Shown piece after piece: positions 1 through 6,825 of a stretch of DNA of 7,457 nucleotides. The stretch lies in assembly GCA_018713405.1 (NCBI GenBank), contig DVOR01000106.1, positions 1-7,457 on the forward strand. The letters run 5' to 3'. Position 1 is the stretch's first letter. Every line of letters begins with the position of its first letter. The position numbers and the translations under genes were made by a program. Under the pieces are notes generated by a model. That model ran no database searches. It saw only the letters and a program-made list of their open reading frames with translations, and had not been told where the DNA came from. This DNA is from Candidatus Spyradenecus faecavium (GTDB lineage Bacteria; Verrucomicrobiota; Kiritimatiellia; RFP12; DVOR01).

Positions 1-774
1 TGGCCGGCCGCCGTGGCGGGGTTGCTGATGGTGCAGACGGCGTTGCCGGCGGTGCGACGCGTGCCGTGGGGGCGGTGGCGCGGGCGGTTGACCGCGGCAC
101 TGATGGCGTTGGCGGCGCTGACCGTGGCGACGACCGGCGCCATGACGGCGCTGCGGACGGCGGAGTTGCGGCGCGTCGTCGCCGAGTGGCGGGCGAACCC
201 GGACTGCGTGATGCGGGAGCCGACGGTGCGCGTGTGGCGGCCGCTGGCGTGGTTCGACCGTACGTGGCTGCCGAGTTTCTTCCTGGAGTGGGGCGGCGGG
301 GAGGAGAGCTGCAACACGCCCGGCGTTGCGTGGTTCTATGGAAAACCGTTTTGCCTGTTGCTGGACGCGGACACGTGGGCGTTGCTCTACGAGCGGGACA
401 CCTTCACCGATCCGGAGAATCGCCTGGCGTGCCCAGGGGAGTGGTACGCGCGGGCGGACGCGGACCTGTTGGTCGCGCCATTGCCGGAGGGGACGGAGCT
501 GCGGCCCGGGACGACGTTGCTCGTGATTCCCACGTATCGGGACGCGCCGGCGCCTCTCTCGCCGCTCGAGGTGATCCGTCTGCGGATTCTGCGGCGTGGG
601 TGGGCGGAGTTCTCCGAGATCTCGCCGGAGCAGGAGTTGGCCACGGGCTATCGGCTGTGGGGGTTTGTGCTGGGGACGTCGCACGGGGATTACGTGGTGG
701 CACGGCACAACCGCGCCATCTCACGCGAGAAGATTGCCGAGCTTCGGATAGAGGTCCAGCCTCCGCGTCAGTGA
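1..774 (+). CDS. C-terminal part of an unrecognised membrane protein (partial at window edge)
   Basis: The reading frame is open to the left edge, and the first in-frame start is GTG at 13, so the true start probably lies outside the window. The first visible residues (WPAAVAGLLMVQTALPAV) look like the end of a hydrophobic helix. After a short Arg-rich loop comes a second hydrophobic segment, roughly residues 29-52 counted from the first visible codon. This suggests the tail of a multi-pass membrane protein followed by a soluble domain of about 200 residues. That domain is rich in Trp, has four cysteines (PDCVM, ESCNT, PFCLL, LACPG) and ends in a basic stretch. The four cysteines could form disulfides if the domain is outside the cytoplasm, which is inference. 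I recognise no family. The stop at 772-774 overlaps the end of the convergent mutY by 7 bp, so no terminator separates them. Coding is supported by consistent G/C third positions and by the fit with its neighbour. Confidence 0.7.
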   Translation, partial: WPAAVAGLLMVQTALPAVRRVPWGRWRGRLTAALMALAALTVATTGAMTALRTAELRRVVAEWRANPDCVMREPTVRVWRPLAWFDRTWLPSFFLEWGGGEESCNTPGVAWFYGKPFCLLLDADTWALLYERDTFTDPENRLACPGEWYARADADLLVAPLPEGTELRPGTTLLVIPTYRDAPAPLSPLEVIRLRILRRGWAEFSEISPEQELATGYRLWGFVLGTSHGDYVVARHNRAISREKIAELRIEVQPPRQ

Positions 775-1784
775 GCGGGTGGGGAGGCCGCGTGGGCGGC
801 GAGGATTTTGCGCGCGGCGGTGGTGAGGGGCAGGGCCGCGGGGTCGTCGGCCCAACAGAAACCCTCGGGTAGGGCAGGGCTGTCGGGCAAGGGCTTGGCG
901 GCGCGGACCTCGAGGGTCAAGCGAAAGTGGGTGAAGGTCTGGCGGTAGAGGCCCAGACGGCGGGTGCGCTTGGGTTTGGGGAAGGGGAGCGCATCGGGGT
1001 CGGGGAGTTCCCAGAAGCCGGCGAGGAGGCGGTCGCCGGGGTGCTTGGCCAAGAGCAGACGGCCCCGGGCATCGCGGAGGAGGAGGGCGGCGCCGGTACG
1101 TTCGGGCAGAGCCTTGGCGGGGGGCGGCGCGGGGAAGTCGGCCTGGCGGCCCTGCTCGGCGGCCAGGCAGGTCGGGCGCAGGGGGCAGGCGTCGCAACGG
1201 GGATTGCGCGGGACGCAGACCTGCGCGCCGAGGTCCATCATGGCCTGGTTGAAGGCGGCGGGGTCGCCGCTCGCGGCGATGTGCGGGGTGAGCCAGGCGG
1301 CGAGGGCGCGGCGGGGGGCGGGCTTGCGGAAGTCGCCGTCGAGGAGGTTGCGGCGGGCGAAGACGCGGGCCACGTTGCCGTCGACCACGGGCACGGGCTG
1401 GCCGAAGCAGATGCTGGCGATGGCGGCGGCGGTGTAGTCGCCCACGCCGGGGAGGGCGCGGAGGCCTTCGACGGTGCGGGGGAGGACGCCGCCGTGCTCG
1501 GCCATGAGGCGCTGCGCGGCCTTGCGGAGGTTACGGACGCGGGTGTAGTAGCCCAGACCTTCCCAGGCCTTGAGGAGCGGCTCATCCGCGGCGGCGGCGA
1601 GGGCGGGGATGTCCGGGAAGGCGGCGAGGAAACGGGTGAAGTAAGGGCGGACCGTCTCGACCTGCGTCTGCTGGAGCATGATTTCGCTGACCCAGACGGC
1701 GTAGGGGTCGGGATGGCCGCGCCACGGCATGGGGCGCTCGCGCGAGCGGTACCACGCGAGGAGGTCGGCGACCCAGGCGTCCAT
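768..1784 (-). CDS. mutY: A/G-specific adenine DNA glycosylase MutY
   Basis: MutY removes adenine mispaired with 8-oxoguanine, starting base excision repair in the cytoplasm. The 338-residue product has the normal length and order. The N-terminal glycosylase domain carries the catalytic Glu34 in SEIMLQQTQVETV, the helix-hairpin-helix LPGVGDYTAAAI at about 111-122, and the catalytic Asp135 in VVDGNVARVFAR. A 4Fe-4S loop follows with Cys190, Cys197, Cys200 and Cys206 in the classic C-x6-C-x2-C-x5-C spacing. The C-terminal Nudix-like domain (about 228-335) reads 8-oxoG. Its recognition loop is Phe284-Thr285-His286 where Phe-Ser-His is usual, a mild change that keeps the hydroxyl. The start ATG lies only 2 bases after the nitroreductase stop with no clear Shine-Dalgarno, so translation probably depends on reinitiation in the pheS operon. 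It ends tail to tail with the + strand gene, overlapping it by 7 bp. Every catalytic and cluster residue is present. Confidence 0.97.
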   Translation of the reverse strand: MDAWVADLLAWYRSRERPMPWRGHPDPYAVWVSEIMLQQTQVETVRPYFTRFLAAFPDIPALAAAADEPLLKAWEGLGYYTRVRNLRKAAQRLMAEHGGVLPRTVEGLRALPGVGDYTAAAIASICFGQPVPVVDGNVARVFARRNLLDGDFRKPAPRRALAAWLTPHIAASGDPAAFNQAMMDLGAQVCVPRNPRCDACPLRPTCLAAEQGRQADFPAPPPAKALPERTGAALLLRDARGRLLLAKHPGDRLLAGFWELPDPDALPFPKPKRTRRLGLYRQTFTHFRLTLEVRAAKPLPDSPALPEGFCWADDPAALPLTTAARKILAAHAASPPAH

Positions 1785-1786
1785 CG

Positions 1787-2293
1787 TCAGAGGTAGCGCA
1801 CCTTGTCCGCGTCGAAGCGGGTGCGCGGCTCGGGGCGCTCGGCGGGGTAGCCCGCGGCGACGGCGGAGACGGGGATGAGCGTGGGCGGCAGGCCGAAGCG
1901 CGAGGAGACGGCCGCGATGCGCTCGGCGTTGGGGTGGATGCCCAGCCAGACCGCGCCGAGGCCCTGCGCGTGGAGGCCCAGGAGCAGGTTCTCGATGGAG
2001 GCGGAGACGTCCTGCAGGAGGTAGGAGAGCTGGCCGCGGTTGGCCGCCGTCAGGTCGCCGCAGGCGATGAAGCCGAGCGGCGCGTGGCGGAGCATCTGGC
2101 CGTAGGGCAGGCAGTCGGCCAGGGCGTCGAGGTCGGCGCGCTTGGTGAGGACGAGCCAGCGCCAGGGGTCGCAGTGCATGGCGCTGGGGGCGGCCATGGC
2201 GGCCTGGAGCGCGGCGTCCACGACGGTGCGGGGCACGGGGGCCTCGGCGTACCGGCGGACGCTGCGGCGGGCAAGGAGGTCTTGGAGGGTCAT
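1787..2293 (-). CDS. Nitroreductase family FMN-dependent oxidoreductase
   Basis: This is a small NAD(P)H:FMN oxidoreductase of the nitroreductase fold, expected to work as a cytoplasmic homodimer. The true substrate cannot be told from sequence. The 168-residue protein is at the short end of the family. Near the N-terminus it shows the FMN-phosphate contact RRSVRRY (residues 9-15). The family motif APSAMHCDPWRW follows at 35-46; the usual form is PSA-x-N-x-QPW, so the Asn and Gln positions are changed to His and Asp. The second half has QDVSASIENLLLGLHAQGLGAVWLG (described as residues 94-118), the typical dimer and flavin region, and a C-terminus FDADKVRYL like many YdjA/NfnB-type members. 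The start ATG is well fixed: AAGGAG lies 7 bases upstream and overlaps the pheS stop. It is the middle gene of pheS - nitroreductase - mutY. Confidence 0.93.
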   Translation of the reverse strand: MTLQDLLARRSVRRYAEAPVPRTVVDAALQAAMAAPSAMHCDPWRWLVLTKRADLDALADCLPYGQMLRHAPLGFIACGDLTAANRGQLSYLLQDVSASIENLLLGLHAQGLGAVWLGIHPNAERIAAVSSRFGLPPTLIPVSAVAAGYPAERPEPRTRFDADKVRYL

Positions 2294-2300
2294 GGCGCGG

Positions 2301-2306
2301 CTCCTT
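2301..2306 (-). promoter_or_regulatory. Ribosome binding site of the nitroreductase gene
   Basis: On the minus strand AAGGAG begins on the last base of the pheS stop codon (TGAAGGAG) and is followed by a 7-base spacer to ATG. It is the strongest Shine-Dalgarno sequence in the pheS operon. It fixes the nitroreductase start and suggests this gene is translated independently after pheS terminates. Confidence 0.8.
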
Positions 2307-3322
2307 CAGCGCAGCTGGGAGAGGAAGCGGACATCGTTCTCGTAAAGGTAGCGGATGTCGGGGATGCCGTACTTGATCATGGCGATGCGCTCGATGCCCA
2401 TGCCGAAGGCGTAGCCGTAGACCTGGTCGGGGTCATAGCCCACGTGCTCGTAGACGCGGGGGTCGACCATGCCGGCGCCGGCGATCTCGATCCAGCCCGA
2501 GTTCTTGCAGACGCGGCAGCCCTTGCCCTTGCAGACGTGGCAGGTGAAGTCGACCTCCACGCTGGGCTCGGTGAAGGGGAAGAAGTGCGGGCGGAAGCGG
2601 ACGCCGACGCCGGGGCCCATCATCTCGCGGGCGAAGTAGGCCAGGATGCTCTTGAGGTCGGCCAGGGAGACGGGCTTGGTGTCGACGTAGAGGCCCTCGA
2701 TCTGGTGGAAGTTGGCCGAGTGGGTGGCGTCCATCGTGTCGCGGCGGTAGCAGCGGCCGGGGCAGACGATGCGCACGGGCGGCGGGTTGGCCAGCATGGT
2801 GCGGGTCTGGACGGCGCTGGTCTGGGTGCGCAGGAGGAGCTCCGCGTCGAACCAGAAGGTGTCGCTGGGGTCCATCGAGGGATGGTGCGGGGCGGTGTTG
2901 AGCGCGGTGAAGTTGTTGAAGCGCGTCTCGATGTCGGGGCCGTCGGCGACGGTGAAGCCCAGGCGGTGGAAGATTGCCGAGGCCTCCTCGATGACCCTGC
3001 TGACGGGGTGGATGACGCCCTCGGCGCGCCAGCGGCCCGGGAGCGTGACGTCGAAGCCGGCGGTGGGCTCGGCGGCGGCCTGCGCGGCGGTCGTCTTCTC
3101 GGCGAGGGCCTGCTCGAAGGCGGCGCGCCAGGCGCCGAGCTCCTTGCCGAAGGCGGGGCGGTCGGCCGGCGGCACGTCCTTCATTTGCTTGACGAGGCCG
3201 GGGATGAGGCCGTTGCGGCCGAGGTACTTCACACGCAGGGCGTCCAACGCGGCGGCGTCCGCGGCGGCGGCGACGGCCTCGAGCGAGGCGGCGTGTTCCT
3301 GTTGCAATTCCTGAAGGGTCAT
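2306..3322 (-). CDS. pheS: Phenylalanyl-tRNA synthetase alpha subunit
   Basis: PheS is the catalytic alpha chain of the cytoplasmic (alpha-beta)2 enzyme that charges tRNA-Phe. The product is 338 residues, the usual length. Residues 1-85 form the Ala/Glu-rich helical, tRNA-binding N-terminal arm, including LGRNGLIPGLVKQM. The class II synthetase core follows: HHPSMDPSDTFWF (146-158), the TQTSAVQTRTM segment (167-177), motif 2 around PGRCYRRDTMDATHSANFHQ (188-207) and motif 3 GYAFGMGIERIAMIKYGI (303-320). An insertion CHVCKGKGCRVC (Cys261, 264, 269, 272) looks like the four-Cys knuckle seen in many bacterial PheS proteins. I chose ATG at 3322 because it starts the normal N-terminus and has AAGGA 10 bases upstream; the frame stays open further upstream only as a shadow. 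It is the first gene of its unit, with its own promoter at 3352-3360. pheT is not next to it, unlike the common pheST order. Confidence 0.97.
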   Translation of the reverse strand: MTLQELQQEHAASLEAVAAAADAAALDALRVKYLGRNGLIPGLVKQMKDVPPADRPAFGKELGAWRAAFEQALAEKTTAAQAAAEPTAGFDVTLPGRWRAEGVIHPVSRVIEEASAIFHRLGFTVADGPDIETRFNNFTALNTAPHHPSMDPSDTFWFDAELLLRTQTSAVQTRTMLANPPPVRIVCPGRCYRRDTMDATHSANFHQIEGLYVDTKPVSLADLKSILAYFAREMMGPGVGVRFRPHFFPFTEPSVEVDFTCHVCKGKGCRVCKNSGWIEIAGAGMVDPRVYEHVGYDPDQVYGYAFGMGIERIAMIKYGIPDIRYLYENDVRFLSQLR

Positions 3323-3331
3323 GATGGCGGG

Positions 3332-3337
3332 TTCCTT
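3332..3337 (-). promoter_or_regulatory. Ribosome binding site of pheS
   Basis: AAGGAA on the minus strand lies about 10 bases before the ATG at 3322, inside an unusually AT-rich patch. It decides the pheS start within a frame that stays open far upstream. Confidence 0.65.
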
Positions 3338-3351
3338 GAAAAATCTGCGAT

Positions 3352-3360
3352 ATTCTACCA
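3352..3360 (-). promoter_or_regulatory. Extended -10 promoter of the pheS operon
   Basis: On the minus strand the sequence TGGTAGAAT matches an extended -10 element (TGn followed by TATAAT with one mismatch). It lies in the 47-base gap between the lipoprotein gene and pheS, in one of only a few AT-rich spots in the window. Transcription would start near 3345, giving a leader of about 23 bases with room only for the ribosome binding site. I see no -35 box at proper spacing, which extended -10 promoters can lack. The same nine bases occur before queF. Activity is inferred. Confidence 0.55.
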
Positions 3361-3369
3361 CAACCGCGC

Positions 3370-5082
3370 TCACCGGCGGCGCACGCGGTAGTGCTTTTCC
3401 ATGCCGTAGGGGAAATTGTGGGGGAGGTAGTTCAGCACGCGTTCGTTGACGAGGGAGAAGTCCTTGGCGTAGTGCAGCAGCACCCAGGGGCAATCCTCCA
3501 GCACGCGCTCCTGCACGCGCGCCCAGCAGCGCGAGACCGTGGCCGGGTCGTGCGAGGCGACGGCGATGTCGTAGAGGCGGTCGACCTCGGCGTCGACGTA
3601 GTTGGAGCGGTTGGGGCCGGGCGACTGGTTGCGCGAGATGAAGAGCTGCATGAAGGTCTCCAGGTCGGGGTAGTCGCCGACCCATCCCATGAGGAAGAGC
3701 TGGGCCTTGCGCAGGCGGATCTTCTCCAGCAGGGCCTGCCAGGTGTTCACGGAGAGCTCGAGCTTGACGCCGATGCGGGCGTAGAAGGAGGCCAGGAGCT
3801 CCATCGATTCGGTGGTGTCCTGCGTGGCGTTGCCGACCTCCACGGTGAGGGTGAGGGGCTTGCCCGTCGCGGGGTCGATGCCGCCGGGATAGCCGGCCTC
3901 GGCCAGGAGGCGGCGGGCCTTGGCCAGGTCGTAGGCGTAGGGGAAGGGCTCCCGGCGGGCGTCGGGCAGGTGGCTGGGCGCGACGGTGTCCAGCGCCTCG
4001 ACGCGGCCGCGGTAGTAGCGCTCCCACGCCTGGGTGTCGAAGGCGGCGTTGAGGGCCTGGCGGAGCTTCCGGTTGCCGCCCAGCACGGGGTCGTCCATGT
4101 TCACGCCGAGGTAGTAGACCTTCAGCGTGGGGGAGGTGAAGAGGCGGATGCCGCGCGCCCGGAGCTCCGGCGACAGCCCCATGTCGGGGTCGATGGCGAT
4201 GTCCATGTTGTTGCGGTCGATCTGCTCCAGGAAGTCCAGCTGACCCGTGAGCAGCATCAGCCACTGCGTCGAGGCGTCCTTGACGATGAGGTAGCGGATC
4301 GTCTCGAAGGGCACCTCGTCGGCATCGAAATCCACGTCCTGCCAGCCGTGCCACTCCGGGTTGCGGTCGAAGACCATCTCGTAGTTCCGCCGCCACTCGC
4401 GCAGCTTGTAGGGGCCTGCGCCCACGGGGTGGTCGGTGAGGCCGCGCTGGCCGTAATGGGCCACGGCCTCGGGCGGCACGGGCGCCATGTAGCACATCGT
4501 CAGGAACCAGAGGAACTGGTTGCTGGGGGTCTTGAGCGTCACGCGCAGGGTGCGGTCGTCCACCGCCCGCAGGCCCTCCACGTCGATGCCGTAGTCGGTC
4601 GTCTCCGTGCCGGCGGAGGCCTCGGCGAAGGCGTCCATGCCCTTGATGTTCTTGACGAGCCACTCGCCGGAGCCGCCGACGTTCCGGTCGGCCAGGCGCT
4701 TCCAGCCATAGACGAAGTCCTGCGCCTTGACCTGCCTGCGCGCCCCGCCGAAGCAGGGGTCGTCCACGTACCACGCCTCGCGCAGGCGGAAGGTGTAGGT
4801 CAGCCCGTCCTCGCTCACCTCCCAGGACTCCGCGGCCCCGCCCTTCAGGCGGTAGGGGCGCGCGGCGTAGTCATACTCCAGGAGCGGCTGGAAGAGCAGC
4901 GACATCGCGCCGTTGACGCTCGTGTCCGAGCCGTGCGCGGGGTCGAGGGTGTTGATGGAGGGCTGCGCCCGGCGGAAGGTCAGGTCGACCTCGCCGCCGC
5001 CCGGCGCGTCGCCGCCGCACCCGGCGCCGAGAAACGCCAGGGCCGCCGCGCACGCCGCGCCCAACCACCGCCGCCGGGTCAT
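3370..5082 (-). CDS. Peptide/nickel-type ABC solute-binding lipoprotein (SBP_bac_5, OppA-like)
   Basis: This is the extracytoplasmic binding protein of an oligopeptide-type ABC importer, 570 residues, normal for the family. The N-terminus TRRRWLGA fits a twin-arginine signal, and a hydrophobic run ends in LGAGC, so Cys22 is a likely lipid-attachment site, though the lipobox is imperfect (Gly at -3). Family landmarks follow: NTLDPAHGSDTSVNGAMSL (44-62), AESWEVSEDGLTYTFRLREA (84-103), VKAQDFVYGWKRLAD (118-132) and VGAGPYKLREW (220-230), with a C-terminal lobe that ends in basic residues. Its ATG overlaps the queC stop as ATGA, with AAGGG 6 bases upstream, so it is translationally coupled to queC and is the last gene of the queF operon. 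No permease or ATPase genes are nearby, so it is an orphan binding protein. The ligand is unknown; a link to queuosine precursors rests only on gene position. Family assignment is firm, substrate is not. Confidence 0.94.
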   Translation of the reverse strand: MTRRRWLGAACAAALAFLGAGCGGDAPGGGEVDLTFRRAQPSINTLDPAHGSDTSVNGAMSLLFQPLLEYDYAARPYRLKGGAAESWEVSEDGLTYTFRLREAWYVDDPCFGGARRQVKAQDFVYGWKRLADRNVGGSGEWLVKNIKGMDAFAEASAGTETTDYGIDVEGLRAVDDRTLRVTLKTPSNQFLWFLTMCYMAPVPPEAVAHYGQRGLTDHPVGAGPYKLREWRRNYEMVFDRNPEWHGWQDVDFDADEVPFETIRYLIVKDASTQWLMLLTGQLDFLEQIDRNNMDIAIDPDMGLSPELRARGIRLFTSPTLKVYYLGVNMDDPVLGGNRKLRQALNAAFDTQAWERYYRGRVEALDTVAPSHLPDARREPFPYAYDLAKARRLLAEAGYPGGIDPATGKPLTLTVEVGNATQDTTESMELLASFYARIGVKLELSVNTWQALLEKIRLRKAQLFLMGWVGDYPDLETFMQLFISRNQSPGPNRSNYVDAEVDRLYDIAVASHDPATVSRCWARVQERVLEDCPWVLLHYAKDFSLVNERVLNYLPHNFPYGMEKHYRVRRR

Positions 5083-5741
5083 CGCGCGCCCTTGCCGCGG
5101 AGATAGGCCTCGAGCCCCGCGGCGCGGAGCCTGCAGGCCGGGCACTTGCCGCACCCGTCGCCGGGGATGCCCTCGTAGCACGTCAGCGTCCGCGTCCGCA
5201 CGAAGTCGAGCCGCCCGAGCTTGTCGGCCAGCGCCCACTCCTGCTCCTTGGTGAGGTGCTGGAGCGGCGCCAGGATGCGGAAGGGCCAATCCATCGCCAG
5301 GCGGAGCGTCTGCTCCATGGACTTGACGAAGGCCTCGCGGCAGTCCGGGTAGCCGCTGTAGTCGGCCTCGCTCACGCCGATGGTGAGGTCGTGGATGCCC
5401 AGCCCCTTGGCGTAGATGGCGGCGGTGAGGAGGAAGAGGGCGTTGCGCCCGTCCACGAAGGTGTTGGGGCAGCTCGCGCCCGCCTCTTTGGCGATGGGCG
5501 TGTCCGTGTCCATCAACGCGTTGTGCGTGATGTCCTTGTACCAATCGACCGTGATGGTCTTGTGCGAGGCCACGCCCAGCTCCTTGGCGAGGCCTTCGGC
5601 AAGCTCCACCTCGAGTTTGTGGCGCTGGCCGTAGGCGAAGGTGACGGTGTGCACGTTGGCCGCGCCGCGCTCGGCGATGGCCTGCAGCAGGCAGGTGGTG
5701 CTGTCCTGCCCGCCGGAGAAGACGACGAGGGTCGGTTCCAT
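5079..5741 (-). CDS. queC: 7-cyano-7-deazaguanine (preQ0) synthase QueC
   Basis: QueC converts 7-carboxy-7-deazaguanine to 7-cyano-7-deazaguanine (preQ0) using ATP and ammonia, in the cytoplasm, on the queuosine pathway. The 220-residue protein has the expected length. It opens with LVVFSGGQDSTTCL, the PP-loop ATP pyrophosphatase motif (SGGQDS at 9-14). FVDGRNALFLLTAAIYA (95-111) and GVSEADYSGYPDCR (122-135) are characteristic of QueC. The C-terminal zinc site is Cys188, Cys197, Cys200 and Cys203 (C-x8-C-x2-C-x2-C), ending in ACRLRAAGL. Its ATG shares one base with the queF stop (TGATG) and no Shine-Dalgarno is visible, so reinitiation after queF is likely. Its product is the substrate of QueF, encoded by the gene before it. 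queD and queE are not in the window. Confidence 0.97.
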   Translation of the reverse strand: MEPTLVVFSGGQDSTTCLLQAIAERGAANVHTVTFAYGQRHKLEVELAEGLAKELGVASHKTITVDWYKDITHNALMDTDTPIAKEAGASCPNTFVDGRNALFLLTAAIYAKGLGIHDLTIGVSEADYSGYPDCREAFVKSMEQTLRLAMDWPFRILAPLQHLTKEQEWALADKLGRLDFVRTRTLTCYEGIPGDGCGKCPACRLRAAGLEAYLRGKGAR

Positions 5742-6781
5742 CAGCGGTTGTCCACGCGCTCGGGGTTCAGGTCATGCATCAGGAGGCGCTGGCGCGCGAA
5801 CTCCTCCCAGCGGGTCGTGGGCTTGCCGTAGTTCGCGTAGGGGTCGATGGAGAGCCCGCCGCGCGGCAGGAACTTGCCCCACACCTCGATGTAGCGCGGC
5901 GCGAGCAACTTCACCAGGTCGGAGAGGATGACGTTCACGCAGTCCTCATGGAAGGCGCCGTGGTTGCGGAAGCTGAAGAGGTAGAGCTTCAGGCTCTTGC
6001 TCTCCACCATCTTGCGGTCGGGGATGTAGCTGATGTAGAGCGTCGCGAAGTCGGGCTGGCCCGTGATGGGGCAGAGGGAGGTGAACTCCGGGCAGTTGAA
6101 CTTCACGAAGAAGTCGTTTTCCTGGTGGCGGTTCTCGAAGGCCTCCAGGAGCGCGGGGGTGTACTGGTCGGTGTAGACGGTGGTCTTCGCGCCGAGCAGG
6201 GTCAGGCTGCGCGTGGGCGGGCCCATCTCGGGCTGGGGCGGGCGCGGCCCCTCGCGGCGGTCGTCACGGCGGCCGTCCCGGTTCTCGTCCCGGCGGTTGT
6301 CGCGGCCGTCCCGACGGTCGTCGCGGTTGCGGCGGTCGCGGTTGCGGCGGTTCTCCCAACGGTCCTGGCGGGGCTGCTGACCCTCGGCGGGGGCGGCGTC
6401 CGGACGCGGCTGGGGAAGGTCGGCGCGCGGCTGGGGCTGCGCCTCGGGCGCGGGGGCCTCGACGGGGGCGGGCGCGGGCTCGGCCTCCGCGGGCTGCGCC
6501 TCGGGCGCCTCCGCGACAGGCGCGGGCGCCTCGGCAGGCGCCTCGACGGGCGTCGGCTCAGGCGCGGCGGGCGCCTCCTGCGGCGCGGACTCAGGGGGCG
6601 GGAGCGGCTCGGGCGCCGGTTGCGCCGGCTCGGGCGCGGGCTGAGGCGCGGCCACGGCCTCGGGCGGGGTGGGGGAAGGCGGCTGTTGCTCGTCGGCGGG
6701 CCGGGGTTTGGGGGCCTGGCCCCTGCGCGGCATCCTGTTGCGCGGCTTGGCGACCTTGCGTCCGGGTGGTTGTGCGTTCAT
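5741..6781 (-). CDS. queF: NADPH-dependent preQ0 reductase QueF with long disordered N-terminal extension
   Basis: QueF reduces the nitrile of preQ0 to the amine preQ1, the last step before insertion into tRNA. The enzyme core is the C-terminal part, about residues 186-346 counted from ATG at 6781. It resembles the short, single-domain Bacillus type of about 165 residues. It has the nucleophile Cys237 in EFTSLCPITGQPDFA, Asp244, the family motif ESKSLKLYLFSFRNHG (260-275), FHE with Glu279, and the ending GKFLPRGGLSIDPYANYG plus NPERVDNR. Ahead of it lie a basic start (GRKVAKPRNRMPRR), a Pro/Ala/Glu-rich stretch (about 29-135) and an Arg/Asp/Asn-rich block (about 140-178, such as RRNRDDRRDGRDNRR). 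These look disordered, and the Arg block resembles nucleic-acid-binding tails. An in-frame TTG sits just before the ATG (6784); AAGGA upstream is 8 bases from TTG and 11 from ATG. An internal ATG at 6226 would give a bare core but has no ribosome site. First gene of its operon. Confidence 0.93.
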   Translation of the reverse strand: MNAQPPGRKVAKPRNRMPRRGQAPKPRPADEQQPPSPTPPEAVAAPQPAPEPAQPAPEPLPPPESAPQEAPAAPEPTPVEAPAEAPAPVAEAPEAQPAEAEPAPAPVEAPAPEAQPQPRADLPQPRPDAAPAEGQQPRQDRWENRRNRDRRNRDDRRDGRDNRRDENRDGRRDDRREGPRPPQPEMGPPTRSLTLLGAKTTVYTDQYTPALLEAFENRHQENDFFVKFNCPEFTSLCPITGQPDFATLYISYIPDRKMVESKSLKLYLFSFRNHGAFHEDCVNVILSDLVKLLAPRYIEVWGKFLPRGGLSIDPYANYGKPTTRWEEFARQRLLMHDLNPERVDNR

Positions 6782-6791
6782 CAAAAGGCGT

Positions 6792-6797
6792 GTCCTT
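6792..6797 (-). promoter_or_regulatory. Ribosome binding site of queF, possibly in a small hairpin
   Basis: The minus strand reads TTTAAGGACACGCCTTTTG before the queF ATG. AAGGA is the only Shine-Dalgarno-like sequence in the leader. The bases AAGG could pair with CCTT five bases later, which would mask the site. The stem is only 4 bp, so this is weak and may be chance. Confidence 0.45.
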
Positions 6798-6825
6798 AAA
6801 CGTTCACTTAGATTTTAATGGCCCC

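Noticed and set aside
3323..4774. Upstream extension of the pheS frame into the lipoprotein gene
   Set aside because: This part of the frame is an antisense-free shadow of the lipoprotein gene on the same strand, full of Arg/Pro/Gly runs; the real pheS N-terminus begins at 3322 with its own ribosome site.
1934..5106. Long plus-strand open frames across pheS, the lipoprotein gene and mutY
   Set aside because: They are mirror frames of GC-rich minus-strand genes, rich in Gly/Ala/Val/Asp/His without any recognisable domain.
6224..6226. Internal ATG as the true queF start
   Set aside because: It would give a normal-length enzyme but has no ribosome binding sequence upstream, while the upstream frame has a promoter, a Shine-Dalgarno and coding-like codon use. 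It stays a possible alternative.
5774..6799. Plus-strand open frame opposite queF
   Set aside because: Its Leu/Arg/Gly-rich low-complexity product is the mirror of the Pro/Ala/Glu and Arg/Asp tail of QueF, whose core is unambiguous.
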